Shown: piece by piece, positions 21,003 to 32,182 of the stretch
Numbering within the stretch: the first letter of the stretch is position 1
Layout of the letters: each line of letters begins with the position of its first letter
Source: Silene noctiflora
Taxonomy: Eukaryota > Streptophyta > Magnoliopsida > Caryophyllales > Caryophyllaceae
DNA length: 34,978 nucleotides
Reading direction: 5' to 3'
Assembly: GCA_009801015.1 (NCBI GenBank)
Contig: VHZZ01000777.1
Coordinates: forward strand, 81,219-116,196
Made by a program: the position numbers and the translations under genes
Notes under the pieces: generated by a model
Seen by the model: only the letters and a program-made list of their open reading frames with translations
Database searches by the model: none
Told to the model about the DNA's origin: nothing

Positions 21003-22106
21003 TGTTTTATCACAAATATAAGTTTATGACCTAATTACTTTAGGTAGATCAAAATAACAAAAATACATCAAAAGAATGATACCATATTAACCATAATACG
21101 TAATCAAATAAGCTCAAATTACCAGATGATAATAATTATATTTTATTTTAGAACATCAATTTTATTTCATCATCTAAGATACATATTTATCATTACCTTT
21201 TTTAGTGATGGCATATTTCAAACTTTTAAATATGTAAGTAACATTTCAATACTTAGTACTATACAATTTTCATAAGGCTTATAGGGTGATTGTTTAAACA
21301 TTTGATTGTTTAAAAGATTCAAAAAACAGATCTTGCGATATTACACGGGAATAAAACTAGTTGACTATACACACCAAATCCAACTCGTTTTGATTGTAGA
21401 ATTTGTGCATTTCCGGAGTATTTCCTTACTCATTATTTCATCCACTGCTAAGTGCTAACACAAACATCTTGAGATTGGAAAAGTAAGTTGTATAATTCCA
21501 CTCTTCTTATTCATTTTCTGTTTCATCTATCGTTAAATTGCATGTGTTTTTCCCTACTTTTAATGCCCACAATTTCTATGTTTTACATTTGATTGACTAT
21601 AAAATTAATTCCAAATATGGGGCGGATCAACAACATACATTTGATTTATGGGCAATTCTCAATACCTTTCTTTTATTCCAAAAGTTAATAAATGATTGAG
21701 ACGGAGAGAGTATATATCAATGATCGTAATAATGAATGAGTAGTGTTAATTGTTAAAGCTTCAATCTTTGATGAGATTTTGGGAGCATCTTCCTGTTTTA
21801 AATGTGCATTGATTTGTAGATGTTAGCTAGCTTAGCAGGTAAAGTCACAAGGGTGATACGATCATTCGATACAAAACCTGCACATATTTGCTTTTACTAC
21901 TATTATCTGCATTTCTAATTGCTGTAATTTAAGCTGGAAATATTGGCCTGCTGCCTTTGATATTAATTTCCGGAGCAGGTTGATTAAGCGATTTACTGTA
22001 AAAAGCAATGTTAGTGACATTACTCGAACATTGTTTTGGCAGGGTTTTACATTAGGGGGAAGAAGGAAAAGTAGCAGCCTTTACGAATTAGATAGGAGTT
22101 AATCAA
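21003..22106 (+). other. Upstream region and probable leader of gene 2
   Basis: No coding region. A one-ended Stowaway-like sequence (GAGACGGAGAGAGTA) occurs at about 21698-21712. The stretch near 21400-21490 followed by a GTAAGT-type site (AAAAGTAAGTTG at about 21480) and a pyrimidine-rich tract before 22100 would suit a leader exon with a 5' untranslated intron, but no transcript evidence is available here. Confidence 0.35.
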
Positions 22107-24621
22107 ATGACAGTCAAGGTTTTCTGGCTCATATTGTTTTGGGTAAATTTCAGTTATGGATATGGGTTAGTTTCTTTTCCTATATCCTTTTGATTCACAC
22201 GCCTTCTTTAATTTTGTCGACCTTTACTTCTCTGTAATCTCTTGGTTATTTAGCTTTGGCATAGTGGATCGTATCCATGATAAATGAAAATGTACAGCTC
22301 TAAAGTATGTTTGATTCATTTCATTTGGTGGTTTGCGTATCTTCCTCTCTATTTTTGACATAGAGATACTATCTTCTCATTGCTGTTATAAGTTCATTCT
22401 TGGCCTTAGTATAATAGTATGTGAAAATGTTTCTGGCCTATAATGAAAGAGAAAGTCGCATATCATGTGAAACCTAATGTAGCTTCACCACTAGCTCCAT
22501 AAGTGACGTGTTGAAGATTTATAGTTTCTTCTTTCTAAAACTGTTGACTAGTGGTTCTAGTCAACTAGCTTCGTAAGTGACGTGTCTACTTCAACAAATT
22601 ATAGACGGGAGAATTTGCTTTAGTATGTTATTAGGCCATGATATCGTGAGAATCAGTTGCATTAGGTTCAGCGGAAGAGCTGGGAAATAATTCGGTAGAT
22701 AATTTATGCATGTTTTTTTGGCTACGATGAAGCGTAGATGTGCAATGCAGAGGGTGTGGTGCTGTTGGTTTGAACTTGGTCTCCTAACTTAACCAGGTTC
22801 CAATCATAATTATTAGTAACCTATACTACTCTAACTGGATGAGCAATTCAACCTTATCCCTCATAACCTTCATTTTATCGCTGTTAACTAGAATTTGAGG
22901 TAACATATGTAAGTTTCTCTCAAAATATCTTGGAATTGGGTAGCATTTCCCATCCTTGCCTAGGAGTAACTCCGCTCCTGATTAGGTTATTCTATATTGA
23001 TATTCAACCTTCATTCATGATAAAAATTATGCAGTGTTGATGTCAAGGTCTTGAATGTTGGGAACGAGCTGTTTGAGGAAACTCTGCCATTGCGCATGGG
23101 ATCCCGGTATTATCTGCTTCAAGGACTAAAATCTAACACTTGGTATGAAGTGAAGATATCTTACCCAGCTTCTGTATGTTACTTTACATTATTTTCGCAT
23201 TTTGCCTTCACTGCTGATATGTTGATGAATAATTGCTCATAGAATGCTTTGTTGGATGACAGATTCCTGCTGTTTTTTCGCTAGAGTTGAAGAAAGAAAT
23301 TTCGGGAGTTGGGGTGAGAAGACTACGGAAATTACTCAATACTGAGAAATTAATTTTCAAGGCAGAGAATCTTGACGAGATCAGCCATCAGGTAGGTTTG
23401 TGCTCTGTTGCTCATTAATGAAGTTGTGCCTCATTGTGTATAAGCTTTTGATTGGGGCGTTGTGGCAATTGTACAGGGTGGATCGTACGTATTGATAACT
23501 GTGGAACCTGAGGGCGTTGTAGCACTACGTGGTGTTCGAGACAGGGAAAATATTTTGTTCAATATTGGTATGCTACTTGAGTTTCTTACTTACTAAAATT
23601 GTTATTACTACGTAATAGGAAGAATACTTTATATGCCATTCCATAGTAACTTCAGCATAAAACTCTATGCGTTCATGAATCAAGATAACATATATCCATT
23701 TCAAGTTTCTCTTAGTGAAGCTTCTGATACAACATGATACTTAAAATGGTGTCGTTTGTTGTTTCAAATATACTCTGTGTTGGTACAATTGAGACTGTTC
23801 GGTGGTGAGGGGCTGCTAATCTGCTAAGCTCTACCTAGGCTTTAGGGCATTAATGCCTTGTATCTATTTCTCCCCTACAGTAGCATTACCCCAGCTTCCA
23901 AACGGAAAGAGAGTTGTTTCTTAATGACCCCTAATTATGATTGTGTGGCCCATTCTGTTAACTTCGTTGAGTATTGCATTGTCCAATTGCTGCTTCACGA
24001 AACATGATGCAAAACCTGTCTTCTGACCCATTTTACTGTGTTCCATCATGTCATTCATGTGAATACAGAGTATGATCCTCTCTTAATGTAACCATTGTTG
24101 GAGTGAAGGGACTAGAGATTCCGTATCGTACCTCTCAGTACTGCTCTTTGAGCTTCGGACTGCATTTCCAAAATTCACACGCTAATGATTAACGACAATG
24201 TGATTGCTTGGTGTCTTGAGTTATTATGACCATGACATTAAAACACGTTTCTAGCCATGATATTATTATCAGTTGTCGCACTTTGTTTTCCTCAGTTGCA
24301 GCATAACTGCGACTATAGTGCCTCGAAATTTGCTCCTGATTTTTAATCCTGGACAAAGAGGTTGTGATGTAATATTGTGTTCCGGATTTAATACCAAAAG
24401 AATATATATGCACGCTTGATTCGTCCTTCGTTTTGGAAATGACAGTGTGTGATGAACTTGTATTGGGCATTCCACGTGAAGCTTGGCTGGTAGTGGCCTT
24501 CGGTGTAGCATGCATTGTGGTGGGCTTTCTTGCTCCTTCGTTGCTTCCTTCCTTTCTGTTGCCGAAGGACGAGGAAAACCTCAAGCACGTTACTCAGGTG
24601 CTTGCAGATAAGGACTCCTAA
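22107..24621 (+). CDS. Small type I membrane protein, unrecognised family
   Basis: Hand-built model of five exons: 22107-22165, 23035-23173, 23263-23391, 23477-23567, 24446-24621; 594 bases, 197 residues, all introns GT-AG and in phase. The start was chosen because it opens a short signal peptide (MTVK then WLILFWVNFSYG, residues 1-19). Residues 21-139 form a lumenal or extracellular domain rich in beta-strand-like segments, with SRYYLLQGL, WYEVKISYPAS and YVLITVEPEG as the most conserved-looking stretches. A hydrophobic segment (about 153-178, WLVVAFGVACIVVGF and onward) is followed by a short charged tail (KDEENLKH). There is no catalytic motif and few cysteines. The exon pattern and codon use argue for a real gene; I do not know its function. 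A single-pass protein of the endomembrane system or plasma membrane is inferred. Confidence 0.8.
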
Positions 24622-25440
24622 TTTCTGCAACTGTGGAAAACCCCCAAATGATCTCCACAACATGGCTTCTCATAGAAACTCACGGCTTCAATTCCGAAGT
24701 TGCCTATTTTAGAGGCCTTCTACATACAGGCGCCCGGAGGTAGACCAATATTCTGTTTATCTTTGTCCCAGAAATTTTAAGTTTTTTTTATCCAAACATT
24801 ATATACTCGGTAGAATTTAGTTTAATTAATAACATTATTTCACGGTAGAGAACCCAACTTAGTTTCTTGTTATCCAAAAACTAATTACAATCATCCTTGA
24901 GTCCTGCAAAGCCTTGCACTTGGTACTTAAACAGGTTAAAATCTCGGCTTGAATACTACAGGACATAAAAATGGTGCAAAAACCTGACATTTACAAATGA
25001 TCACCGACATTGTGAAACGATTTTTGTAAAATATTTAAGATTAACCTTACTTCGATTAATAATGACCAGAACCCAACTCGACTTGGTAAAATAACCGAAT
25101 TTTTTTTACCAAATAATGAATTGATGAGCTAAACTAAGCAACATGACTCAAATTTGACAAATTATTACAACGACCCGACCCGACGGTAACGTTATCCAAT
25201 GAACTTGATAACGACTCAACCAGACCAAAACCCTGACCCAAACCCAACGCGAGCCGACCCAACCCGACAGACACAGTGTGTCAAACCGGCTTACATACAT
25301 GAGAATAATTCTAAGGAGAAAAAATATATTGATAACTCGACTGAATAATATCTTAAATCGAAGTCTATCCGACCCAAATTCAATCCACTTAAACGAGACA
25401 CATAACCAAACTCCATTTTGAATAGATGGATGATGGATAT
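24622..25440. other. 3' flank of gene 2 and word-repeat island
   Basis: The first part is probably the 3' untranslated region of gene 2. At about 25060-25280 the sequence becomes a degenerate array of ACCCAACTCGAC, GACCCGACCC and AACCCAAC words, ending CAGACACAGTGTGTC, in the style of old plant hAT MITEs. No target duplication was found. A minus-strand open frame at 25148-25630 crosses this array and the Aurora promoter and is not credible. Confidence 0.5.
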
Positions 25441-25597
25441 GAGGGAGCACGTGTCGCACCAAAAAATTCGACCGTTGTAATCTATAAACGTTATTCTCTG
25501 TTGAATATCTCCCCTTTTTTTTGTCTCCAAAATAATTCAAATCTGCGTATCTTTTACCCAGAAAAGTCGTAAAATCTCTCCATCTTAAGCTCCATCC
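25441..25597 (+). promoter_or_regulatory. Promoter of the Aurora kinase gene with MSA-like element
   Basis: A TATAAA box sits at 25483-25488, about 110 bases before the ATG. Just upstream, the minus strand at 25471-25480 reads TTACAACGGT, containing the AACGG core of the mitosis-specific activator (MSA) element bound by three-repeat MYB factors in plant G2/M genes. A G-box CACGTG is at 25448-25453. Further up, a CCAAT at 25196-25200 follows a TAACGTTA palindrome. The MSA match is partial outside the core; the fit with a mitotic kinase is what raises it above chance. Confidence 0.55.
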
Positions 25598-28500
25598 ATG
25601 GCTATAGCTACCGAAAATCAGGCCGACCATAAGGTATTTGTTCTGGGTTTTGCCGCTCTAAATGCTGTTCCAATTCAAATTCAAATTTTGAATCGTAAAC
25701 TTTGCGTTTTATTCCTGAATAATCTTGAATTTTGAGCAAAATTGCGAGAGACGATGAAATAATTGTAATCTTTTCGTGCTTTCGGATAATTTGCGTAATT
25801 TAGGAAGTAACGCGTATTGATTAAACGATTTTTGCCACAAAAAAAAATGCCGGAAATGTTGCGAATTATTAGAATGTAGTTATCAATGAAGGTGTGGATT
25901 TGTCTTTTATTTCGATCCTTGAGATGTTTGATTAAGATCTAAGCTTGGATTGATTTTCTAATGAAATCGGAAATATGTTTCGAGGTTATGATCGAAATAA
26001 GAATTTAGTTATGATCAGCTGTTGTGGAAATTGAGATTGGTTGTGTTGATGGTGTTGTAGGTAGCTGAAGAGGTGCCTGCTGCAGATAAAAAACGGTGGA
26101 CGCTTAATGATTTCGACATCGGAAAACCCCTCGGTAGAGGCAAGTTTGGGCATGTGTATTTGGCCAGGGAGAAGAGGGTATGTTCTCTCTTGCGCTCTAG
26201 TTTTAATGTGTGTTAACTTTATAATGAACGTTGATTCGTAATTTCATTGTATGTCTACCTCGTTTTTCTTAGTCATTCCATTCGTAACTTTATAATGAAC
26301 GTTGATTCGTAATTGCAATAATCGATGTCAATAGTTAAGAAGCAAAACTACATATTTACAAAACTCAACAATATGTAGAACTTTGGTTTGTGAGGCAGAT
26401 AGCCATATGTTGTTGGACTAATTGCAATAAACGATGTTTAAATTAAAGCTCAACAACTTTGTTGTTACCATCCCGGCATCCCTCATAATGTAAGGCTGTG
26501 ATACCATGTCGTAGATAGCTATGCCCACACTCTAAAACCAAGATATGTGTACTGCTTGACATATAAGTTCGGATTTTCTATCATGTAGACTTACCTTTTC
26601 CATGATAATTGTGTTTAGATTCTTCAAATTTACCTTAATGACTGTCTCAATTCGTCATTCTTACTTATTTGACAAAATCCAAACACATAAATTATGGAAA
26701 CAATAAGTCTTGACCCATTAGAAAAACACAAAATAAGTCGTTCAACAATATGTAAAACTAGAGCTTGTACTACGACTTAAATTATGTGACTAAGAGTCTA
26801 AGAGTAGTTACCTCGCAACTGTGATATACTGCTAGATCTTTTTCAATCAACTCCGCAACTCAACTTTTTATGGTGGATAGATACTCTTTATTAGATGATA
26901 ATAGGATTTGTTTTATTGATCTAATTGAAATGACTATGAAGTACATAAAAACAATAGAATGAAGAAATTTATTTCACAGTGTATATTTCGATGGCTGAAT
27001 TTATTTACCACTTACCATTCAATAACCAACTTGTATGATCTCGGCAGCCAAATCGCAAAACGATTTGACCCCAGAATCTAATGATAACATATAGATGAAA
27101 ATGGTGTTAAATATTGCCACGCCACTAAATCAATCGAGTTATCAAGGTTTTGAAGGTTATTGTGGCCATGTTTTTTCGTGGTATTGACTGCATGTGTTTA
27201 TGGCTCTGCGTCTTTTATAGGTTGTGGGTTTGTGACTAAACCTAATTGTAAAAGTAACGGACAGTCATAACATATAGATGTAATGGTGCTAAATATTGTC
27301 ACGCCACTAAGTTATCAAGGTTTTGAAGGTTAGCATGGCCATGTTTTGGCTTGGTATTGGCTGCATGTATAGGGAAATGACCGAAATCAGGCTGTTACCA
27401 ATTTCTAGTTCAAGTCTCAAATCGAGATATAATTCCATGATACAGGATATCTGGCCAGTTTAGTCTCGAATTTACGATATCCATCTATATTTTACTCATT
27501 GAACTTCAAATGTGTGCTTTTCTTATGTTATCTTGACTTTTGATGAGAACATTGTTGTCATCATATTCTTTCCTTAGTTGTGAGTTTTGTTTTTAGTTGG
27601 ATTTTTGTGTCACAACGCTTATCTGAAGATGTTTGTTTCTGGAGCAGAGCAATCATATTGTGGCTCTTAAAGTGCTGTTTAAAAACCAGCTAAAACAGTC
27701 TCAGGTGGAACATCAGATCCGTAGGGAAGTAGAAATACAAAGTCACCTTCGTCATCCTAACATCCTGAGGTTATATGGATACTTTTATGATCAGGTATTG
27801 TTTTCTTTAGTGTAGTCTCTTATGAGTGTATAGTGTGAGACAAAGCTAAAATAGAAGACTGTCTATTATTTGCAGAAACGTGTATACTTGATACTTGAAT
27901 ATGCACCCAAAGGAGAGCTATACAAAGACCTTCAGAAATGCAAGTACTTCAGTGAGAAGCGCTCTGCAACTGTAAGTTCTACAGCCAGTTTATCTATGAT
28001 ATCACGGAATCCAGTTTAATTTTAGATGCAAAGAGAAGATTTTGCATATGGCTATTACTGTGCTGCCAAGCTCACGATTTAGCATATTACAACAGTTTCC
28101 TTATTACTGTACGGCGTATGCTAGTTGGTGACCAGTCGTTAATTGAGTTGATTTCATGTGTAAGACTGTCTCATATCAATCTTTGTGTATGTGGATGCAG
28201 TATATTGCCTCACTAGCTCGGGCGCTGATTTACTGTCATGGTAAACATGTCATTCACAGAGATATAAAACCAGAGAATCTGTTAATAGGCGCACAGGTGA
28301 CAACCTAACTTACATGTACTCATGCAACTAGCATTGACTTCAGTAATATGGTACTAATTAATACTTTTGTACGATGCCTTCTTTTAGGGTGAACTCAAGA
28401 TTGCAGACTTTGGGTGGGCGGTGCATACATTCAACCGCAGGAAGACGATGTGTGGGACACTCGATTACCTTCCTCCCGAGATGGGTATGCATTTGAGCCA

Positions 28501-29158
28501 TTACAAAATGCATCGGATATCTTTTAATGTTTGATGTGTAGACTAGATAAACTCTGAGATAATATATGTGCTTGTTTTCTTACACAGTGGAGAGTGTTGA
28601 GCATGATGCAAGCGTCGACATTTGGAGCCTAGGCGTTCTATGTTACGAGTTTCTCTATGGGTTTCCTCCTTTTGAGGCAAGGGAGCATTCAGACACATAC
28701 AGAAGGTAAAAGCTTTAATAGGGAGTACAATTTCACATACGAGACCTACCTAATGCTTATGTTTGAGTATTCCTCATTTAATTTTAGCCACATACAGAAG
28801 GTAAAACTTTAATAATCAGACCTGTATTTGTATGAAGCTTTGATGAGCGTTACTTCAAATCTCATTAAGCTGACAATAATCTTTGCAGGATAGTGCAAGT
28901 AGATTTAAAGTTTCCCCCGAAACCCTTGGTCTCTTCAGCTGCAAAGGACCTTATCAGCCAGGTTAGCTTTCGGTACACTAATATCAGTGGTGTCATATTA
29001 CAATTGTTGCTTAGCTTACTAGGTGAAACTTATTCCACTACGTAATTGTACATCAGATGCTCGTTAAAGACTCGGCACAACGTCTTCCTTTGCACAAGCT
29101 TCTGGAGCATCCATGGATAGTCCAAAATGCAGATCCATCCGGTATTTACAAGTGTTGA
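25598..29158 (+). CDS. AUR1: Alpha-type Aurora serine/threonine kinase
   Basis: Nine exons: 25598-25633, 26061-26177, 27648-27794, 27876-27971, 28201-28296, 28388-28484, 28588-28705, 28889-28961, 29057-29158; 882 bases, 293 residues, close to the Arabidopsis AUR1 length of about 294. It transfers phosphate from ATP to chromatin and spindle proteins in mitosis. Visible motifs: glycine loop GRGKFG (37-42), VALK lysine K59, alpha-C glutamate E78, HRDIKPEN with catalytic D153, DFG at 171-173, activation loop [16 protein letters not shown] with phospho-acceptor T184 and APE-like PPE, DIWSLG, and a C-terminal [14 protein letters not shown]. The short N-terminal extension (about 25 residues) fits plant alpha Auroras (AUR1/AUR2), which bind TPX2, rather than AUR3; the symbol is by family, not proven orthology. 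All catalytic residues are intact. Promoter carries an MSA-like site. Confidence 0.96.
26178..27647 (+). other. Intron 2 of the Aurora gene with internal duplications
   Basis: This 1.47-kb intron holds two direct duplications. A 29-base unit starting AACTTTATAATGAACG occurs at 26215-26243 and 26286-26314. A unit of about 102-112 bases starting ATAACATATAGATG occurs at 27084-27195 and 27267-27368; the first copy has about 10 extra bases. No gene or transposon ends are seen. Neither copy contains a splice site used by the exon model. Confidence 0.75.
28788..28800 (+). repeat. Copy of the exon 7 end and its splice donor inside intron 7
   Basis: The end of exon 7 with its donor (CACATACAGAAG then GTAAAAGCTTTAAT, from 28694) is repeated 95 bases downstream as CACATACAGAAG then GTAAAACTTTAAT (from 28789). 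The second copy is also preceded by ATTTTAG, which resembles an acceptor. It could therefore act as a 13-base microexon or as an alternative donor; either would shift the kinase frame. Confidence 0.6.
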
Positions 29159-30071
29159 TAAGTTGTAGTAAGATGTTCCCAGGTTGATTGAAATGTTAAA
29201 GACATCTAACTGTAATATAACACGAAAAATCATCTTTTCTTTTCCTGGCAAATAATAGAGGTGTAACGATTCTTTGTTCAATATCTTCTTGTTTACTGAA
29301 CCTGAAATTGGTACTTCTTCGGCATTGATATAATCTCACTAATTAAAGGGTGAATTCAATGAATGAAATACCCTCCCTTTCTGCATTGACTCATCTTTTT
29401 ATCTTCAAAATTTTACGTCTCCGGTGGTGATTTAGTGCTTCTGCACTCGTTCTCCTGCCTTGAAATAGTTTTTTTTAGTTTATCATTGATTCCCTTGGAA
29501 TTCTTCTAAATGTGCATTTACGATAACTAAGACATCTCCTGGTAAAGCCTATCTCAGATGGCCTTGATTCTTGAGTCCTTGACAACACTATTCCGACCCC
29601 TTACCATTTGCAGAAACTTTTGAACAATTGGAATGATGTTATTGTTGTGCGAAACATAATTATTCGCCTTGGGGCTCAAGTTGGAAATCTAGACATGCCA
29701 TTTTTTTCGCTTAATGCAACCGATAAATCATCTTTCTACAAGATAAAGCCAGGAGGTAGTAAGTAGTAACTGTAAAGTGGAAGTTCATCTTCATACAAAA
29801 ACCTTTATATGGAAAGCCCTAAATTTTAGTGACCCAAAAACCTTCTGTTACAAGTTTACAACTATAAAATGCCACAAAAATGGCTTCAACAATTCCCGGC
29901 ATTTTATGCGCGAATTCAACGACCAAGTAAACAAAAGCACATTGTGAGGGAATTCATTCCTGGCAATTAGTGACCTACCATTGGAGAAAGAAGCTACAGG
30001 GAAGACATACTCCGTAGAAGTGGCTCGGGAAGCTTCACAAGAGTTAAAAAGTATGATTTTGTTAGCTGTTG
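29159..30071. other. 3' flank of the Aurora gene
   Basis: The first part presumably forms the Aurora 3' untranslated region; TAATATAACACG at about 29213-29224 and ATAATAGAGG at about 29252 are the only AT-rich signal-like stretches. The rest, to 30071, holds no recognisable gene; minus-strand open frames at 29030-29281 and 29848-30078 overlap the Aurora end or have no family features. Confidence 0.45.
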
Positions 30072-30079
30072 CATGCACC

Positions 30080-30412
30080 TAATGGTGTCCTCGGGCTGAC
30101 CGGGAGCGGGCTGGGCTCACCTGGCTAGGCCCTAAACAGGCCAAGGGGAGGGCTGGGCTGGGTCGGGTTGGGAGAATGTTTGACCCGAGCCAGGCCCGTT
30201 GGTGGGTGGAGGGAGTCGGGCTGGCGGGCTAGTGTAATTTTTTTTACTAAATAGGCGGGCCGGGTTTGGGTTTCATGACTCGGACCAGTCCAAGGAGGGG
30301 AGGCAGGCTGGGCCAAGGCGGGCCAGACTGTGTGATGGATGCCTAAACAGAACACGCCGGGCCAAGCCGCGTCGGGCCAAGCCGGGTCAGCCCGTGCTGA
30401 TGGCCATCTCTC
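30080..30412. mobile_element. hAT-type MITE built of GGGCC/GGGCTGGG words
   Basis: An exact 8-bp duplication, CATGCACC, flanks it at 30072-30079 and 30413-30420. The ends are gapped inverted repeats: left TAATGGTGTCCTCGGGCTGAC, complement of right GAGAGATGGCCATCAGCACGG then GCTGACC. The 333-base interior is GC-rich with many GGGCTGGG, GGCGGGCC and GGGCCAAG words, in sharp contrast to its surroundings. No coding capacity; the long open frames across it on either strand reflect composition. Confidence 0.75.
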
Positions 30413-30420
30413 CATGCACC

Positions 30421-30515
30421 AAATATTATTTATGCAGCACTGTTTTTACGACTTTCTTGATCCAATGATTGAGCGGCATCGACTTTCTTTTTCTTGGCTT
30501 TGGCGATTTCTTTCT
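30421..30515. other. Spacer between hAT element and LTR remnant
   Basis: Ninety-five bases with no gene. It is the left flank of the probable LTR. The plus-strand open frame that runs through it (30339-30617) starts inside the hAT-type element and ends inside the LTR, so it is not a gene. Confidence 0.5.
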
Positions 30516-32182
30516 GTTGGGGTTTGGGATAGTTTATATGAGAAAGTGGAAAGAAATATGTTTGATGGAAGGAAAAAGTTTGTGATTGAAATGTTTTATT
30601 TGTTTGATTGTGATTGATTGATTTTTTTTTTTATTGATTACAATATCTTAAGATTACATGGTATTTATAGGTGACACACATTGTGGACAGTGCCCACGGG
30701 GTCCATGGGATCAACAAGGGTATAACGACTCGAGGTTCCTTCGAATCGAATTAATAAGACAAATTAGAGTCGTCACCAAGTTTTATGGGAACTTGGGACC
30801 GTTTAAGTCAACTTTACACCTTTCATCGAAAAGCATAAAGTAAATCGACTACGAGTGATTAAAGATAAAGACTTGTACCCTATATTACTCGAATCAATGA
30901 TTCTCGCGACCAATTGGAATCGGGCATTCGAACACTCCGAGATTTTGAGTAAAGGGTGAAGGTACGTGTCAGTCCACTTGGACACCTAACCCTGCCCGTT
31001 TCATTAACGAACTCTACTAAGTCAAGTATTGGATTTCAAACATAGGAGAAGCTACTACGATATATGATATTGCAAACATCATTTTAAAACCCTAGCATGT
31101 GAAGTTTTGACTACGTTGTTTAATGCATGATGTAACTTTGTCAAAGTTAGTTTAGCATGTGAAATTCATAAATCGAAATAGGAAAAATGCATACACAACT
31201 TAGGACGAGTGGGGAGCCATTGGGATCTACCTATGACAAACCAGGCATTTCATGCTGACACAACAAGTAAATTACAACTCGATCTATATACAACAAACTA
31301 GAATACAACACACATGAGTTCGGCTCGGAAAAACGTGCACATGGAGGTGGCTTACGGCTTACAACTCACGGCCTCGAGTCACTCCTCGTAATGCGTGCAT
31401 AATTACTTAATTTTATCGAATTAGACATTATCAAGATCTAACCAAATAAAACAAAGATTTTCGAAATAGTTTTGACTCGAATTGAAATAAAATAACTATA
31501 AACAAAATACATAATAAAAATTACAATACAAACTAACGAAATTACAACATAAACTATTACAACTCAATAAATGACACAAATGTAAGCAAAAGACTAAAGG
31601 CTAAGTTAGATTAATTAGTTAGTCGATTACGTTAAACAATTTACGAGTTAGATTAATTAAACGAATTAAGCTAAATTAAATAAGTAAAAAAACTTGAAAT
31701 AAATTAAGTACAATCTATTAATTAAATTGAACCCAACCTATTAAAATTATTCACCAACTCATATTTATTCAAATAAGATTAGTAAACAGTTGAGAAATTA
31801 AAAGACTATAAAAACGATGGAAAATGATTGTCACTAAATTAGACTTAAATAATTAGAAATTAAAATAAATTCTAATTAGTCGACGAGTGTTAATGGAAAG
31901 GTGTTAAGCACGCACTTTCAAACTAGCGAGAAAATAGGTGATAGAAAGAGATGGATTCAATTAATAATTAGAAGTGGTAAATTTCCTTTAGAATTGAATA
32001 ATTTAAACCCTAATTGTCTAATGAATTAAAAGATTAGTAAATTATTACTATTATTATTATTATTATTATTATTACTACTACTACTATTATTATTATTTAA
32101 CTTATTATTATTATTATTTTACTTTAATTATTTACGAAACGTAAACTATTCAAATAATACGCATTAAAAGACGGGGTATTAT
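30516..32182 (-). repeat. Probable 3' LTR of a Ty3/gypsy retrotransposon
   Basis: On the minus strand the tract AAGGGGGGAA (plus 32183-32192) is a polypurine tract. It is followed by TAATACCCCGTC, the usual beginning of Tekay/Del-type chromovirus LTRs. About 1.5 kb later a TATAAATACC promoter box (near 30661-30670 on the plus strand) precedes an AATAAA poly-A signal (near 30629) and an end CCCCAACA. The extent, about 1.67 kb, is estimated from these signals; the terminal TG/CA is clear only at the low-coordinate end (TGTTGGGG). An ATT microsatellite lies within it. There is no second LTR in the window. Confidence 0.5.
32040..32120. repeat. ATT/ACT trinucleotide microsatellite
   Basis: A run of ATT triplets is interrupted by ACT triplets and one short break (TTAACTTATT). 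It lies within the LTR remnant and may be hypervariable between individuals. Confidence 0.9.

Noticed and set aside
25148..25630. A 160-residue minus-strand open frame across the Aurora promoter
   Set aside because: It covers a word-repeat island and the promoter and first exon of Aurora; no domain is visible and the codon use is not gene-like.
30125..30415. Minus-strand open frame rich in Ala, Pro and Trp
   Set aside because: It is a by-product of the GGGCC word core of the hAT-type element.
31780..32180. AT-rich stretch as a possible matrix-attachment region or origin
   Set aside because: It falls within the LTR remnant and contains a microsatellite; composition alone is not evidence of such function.
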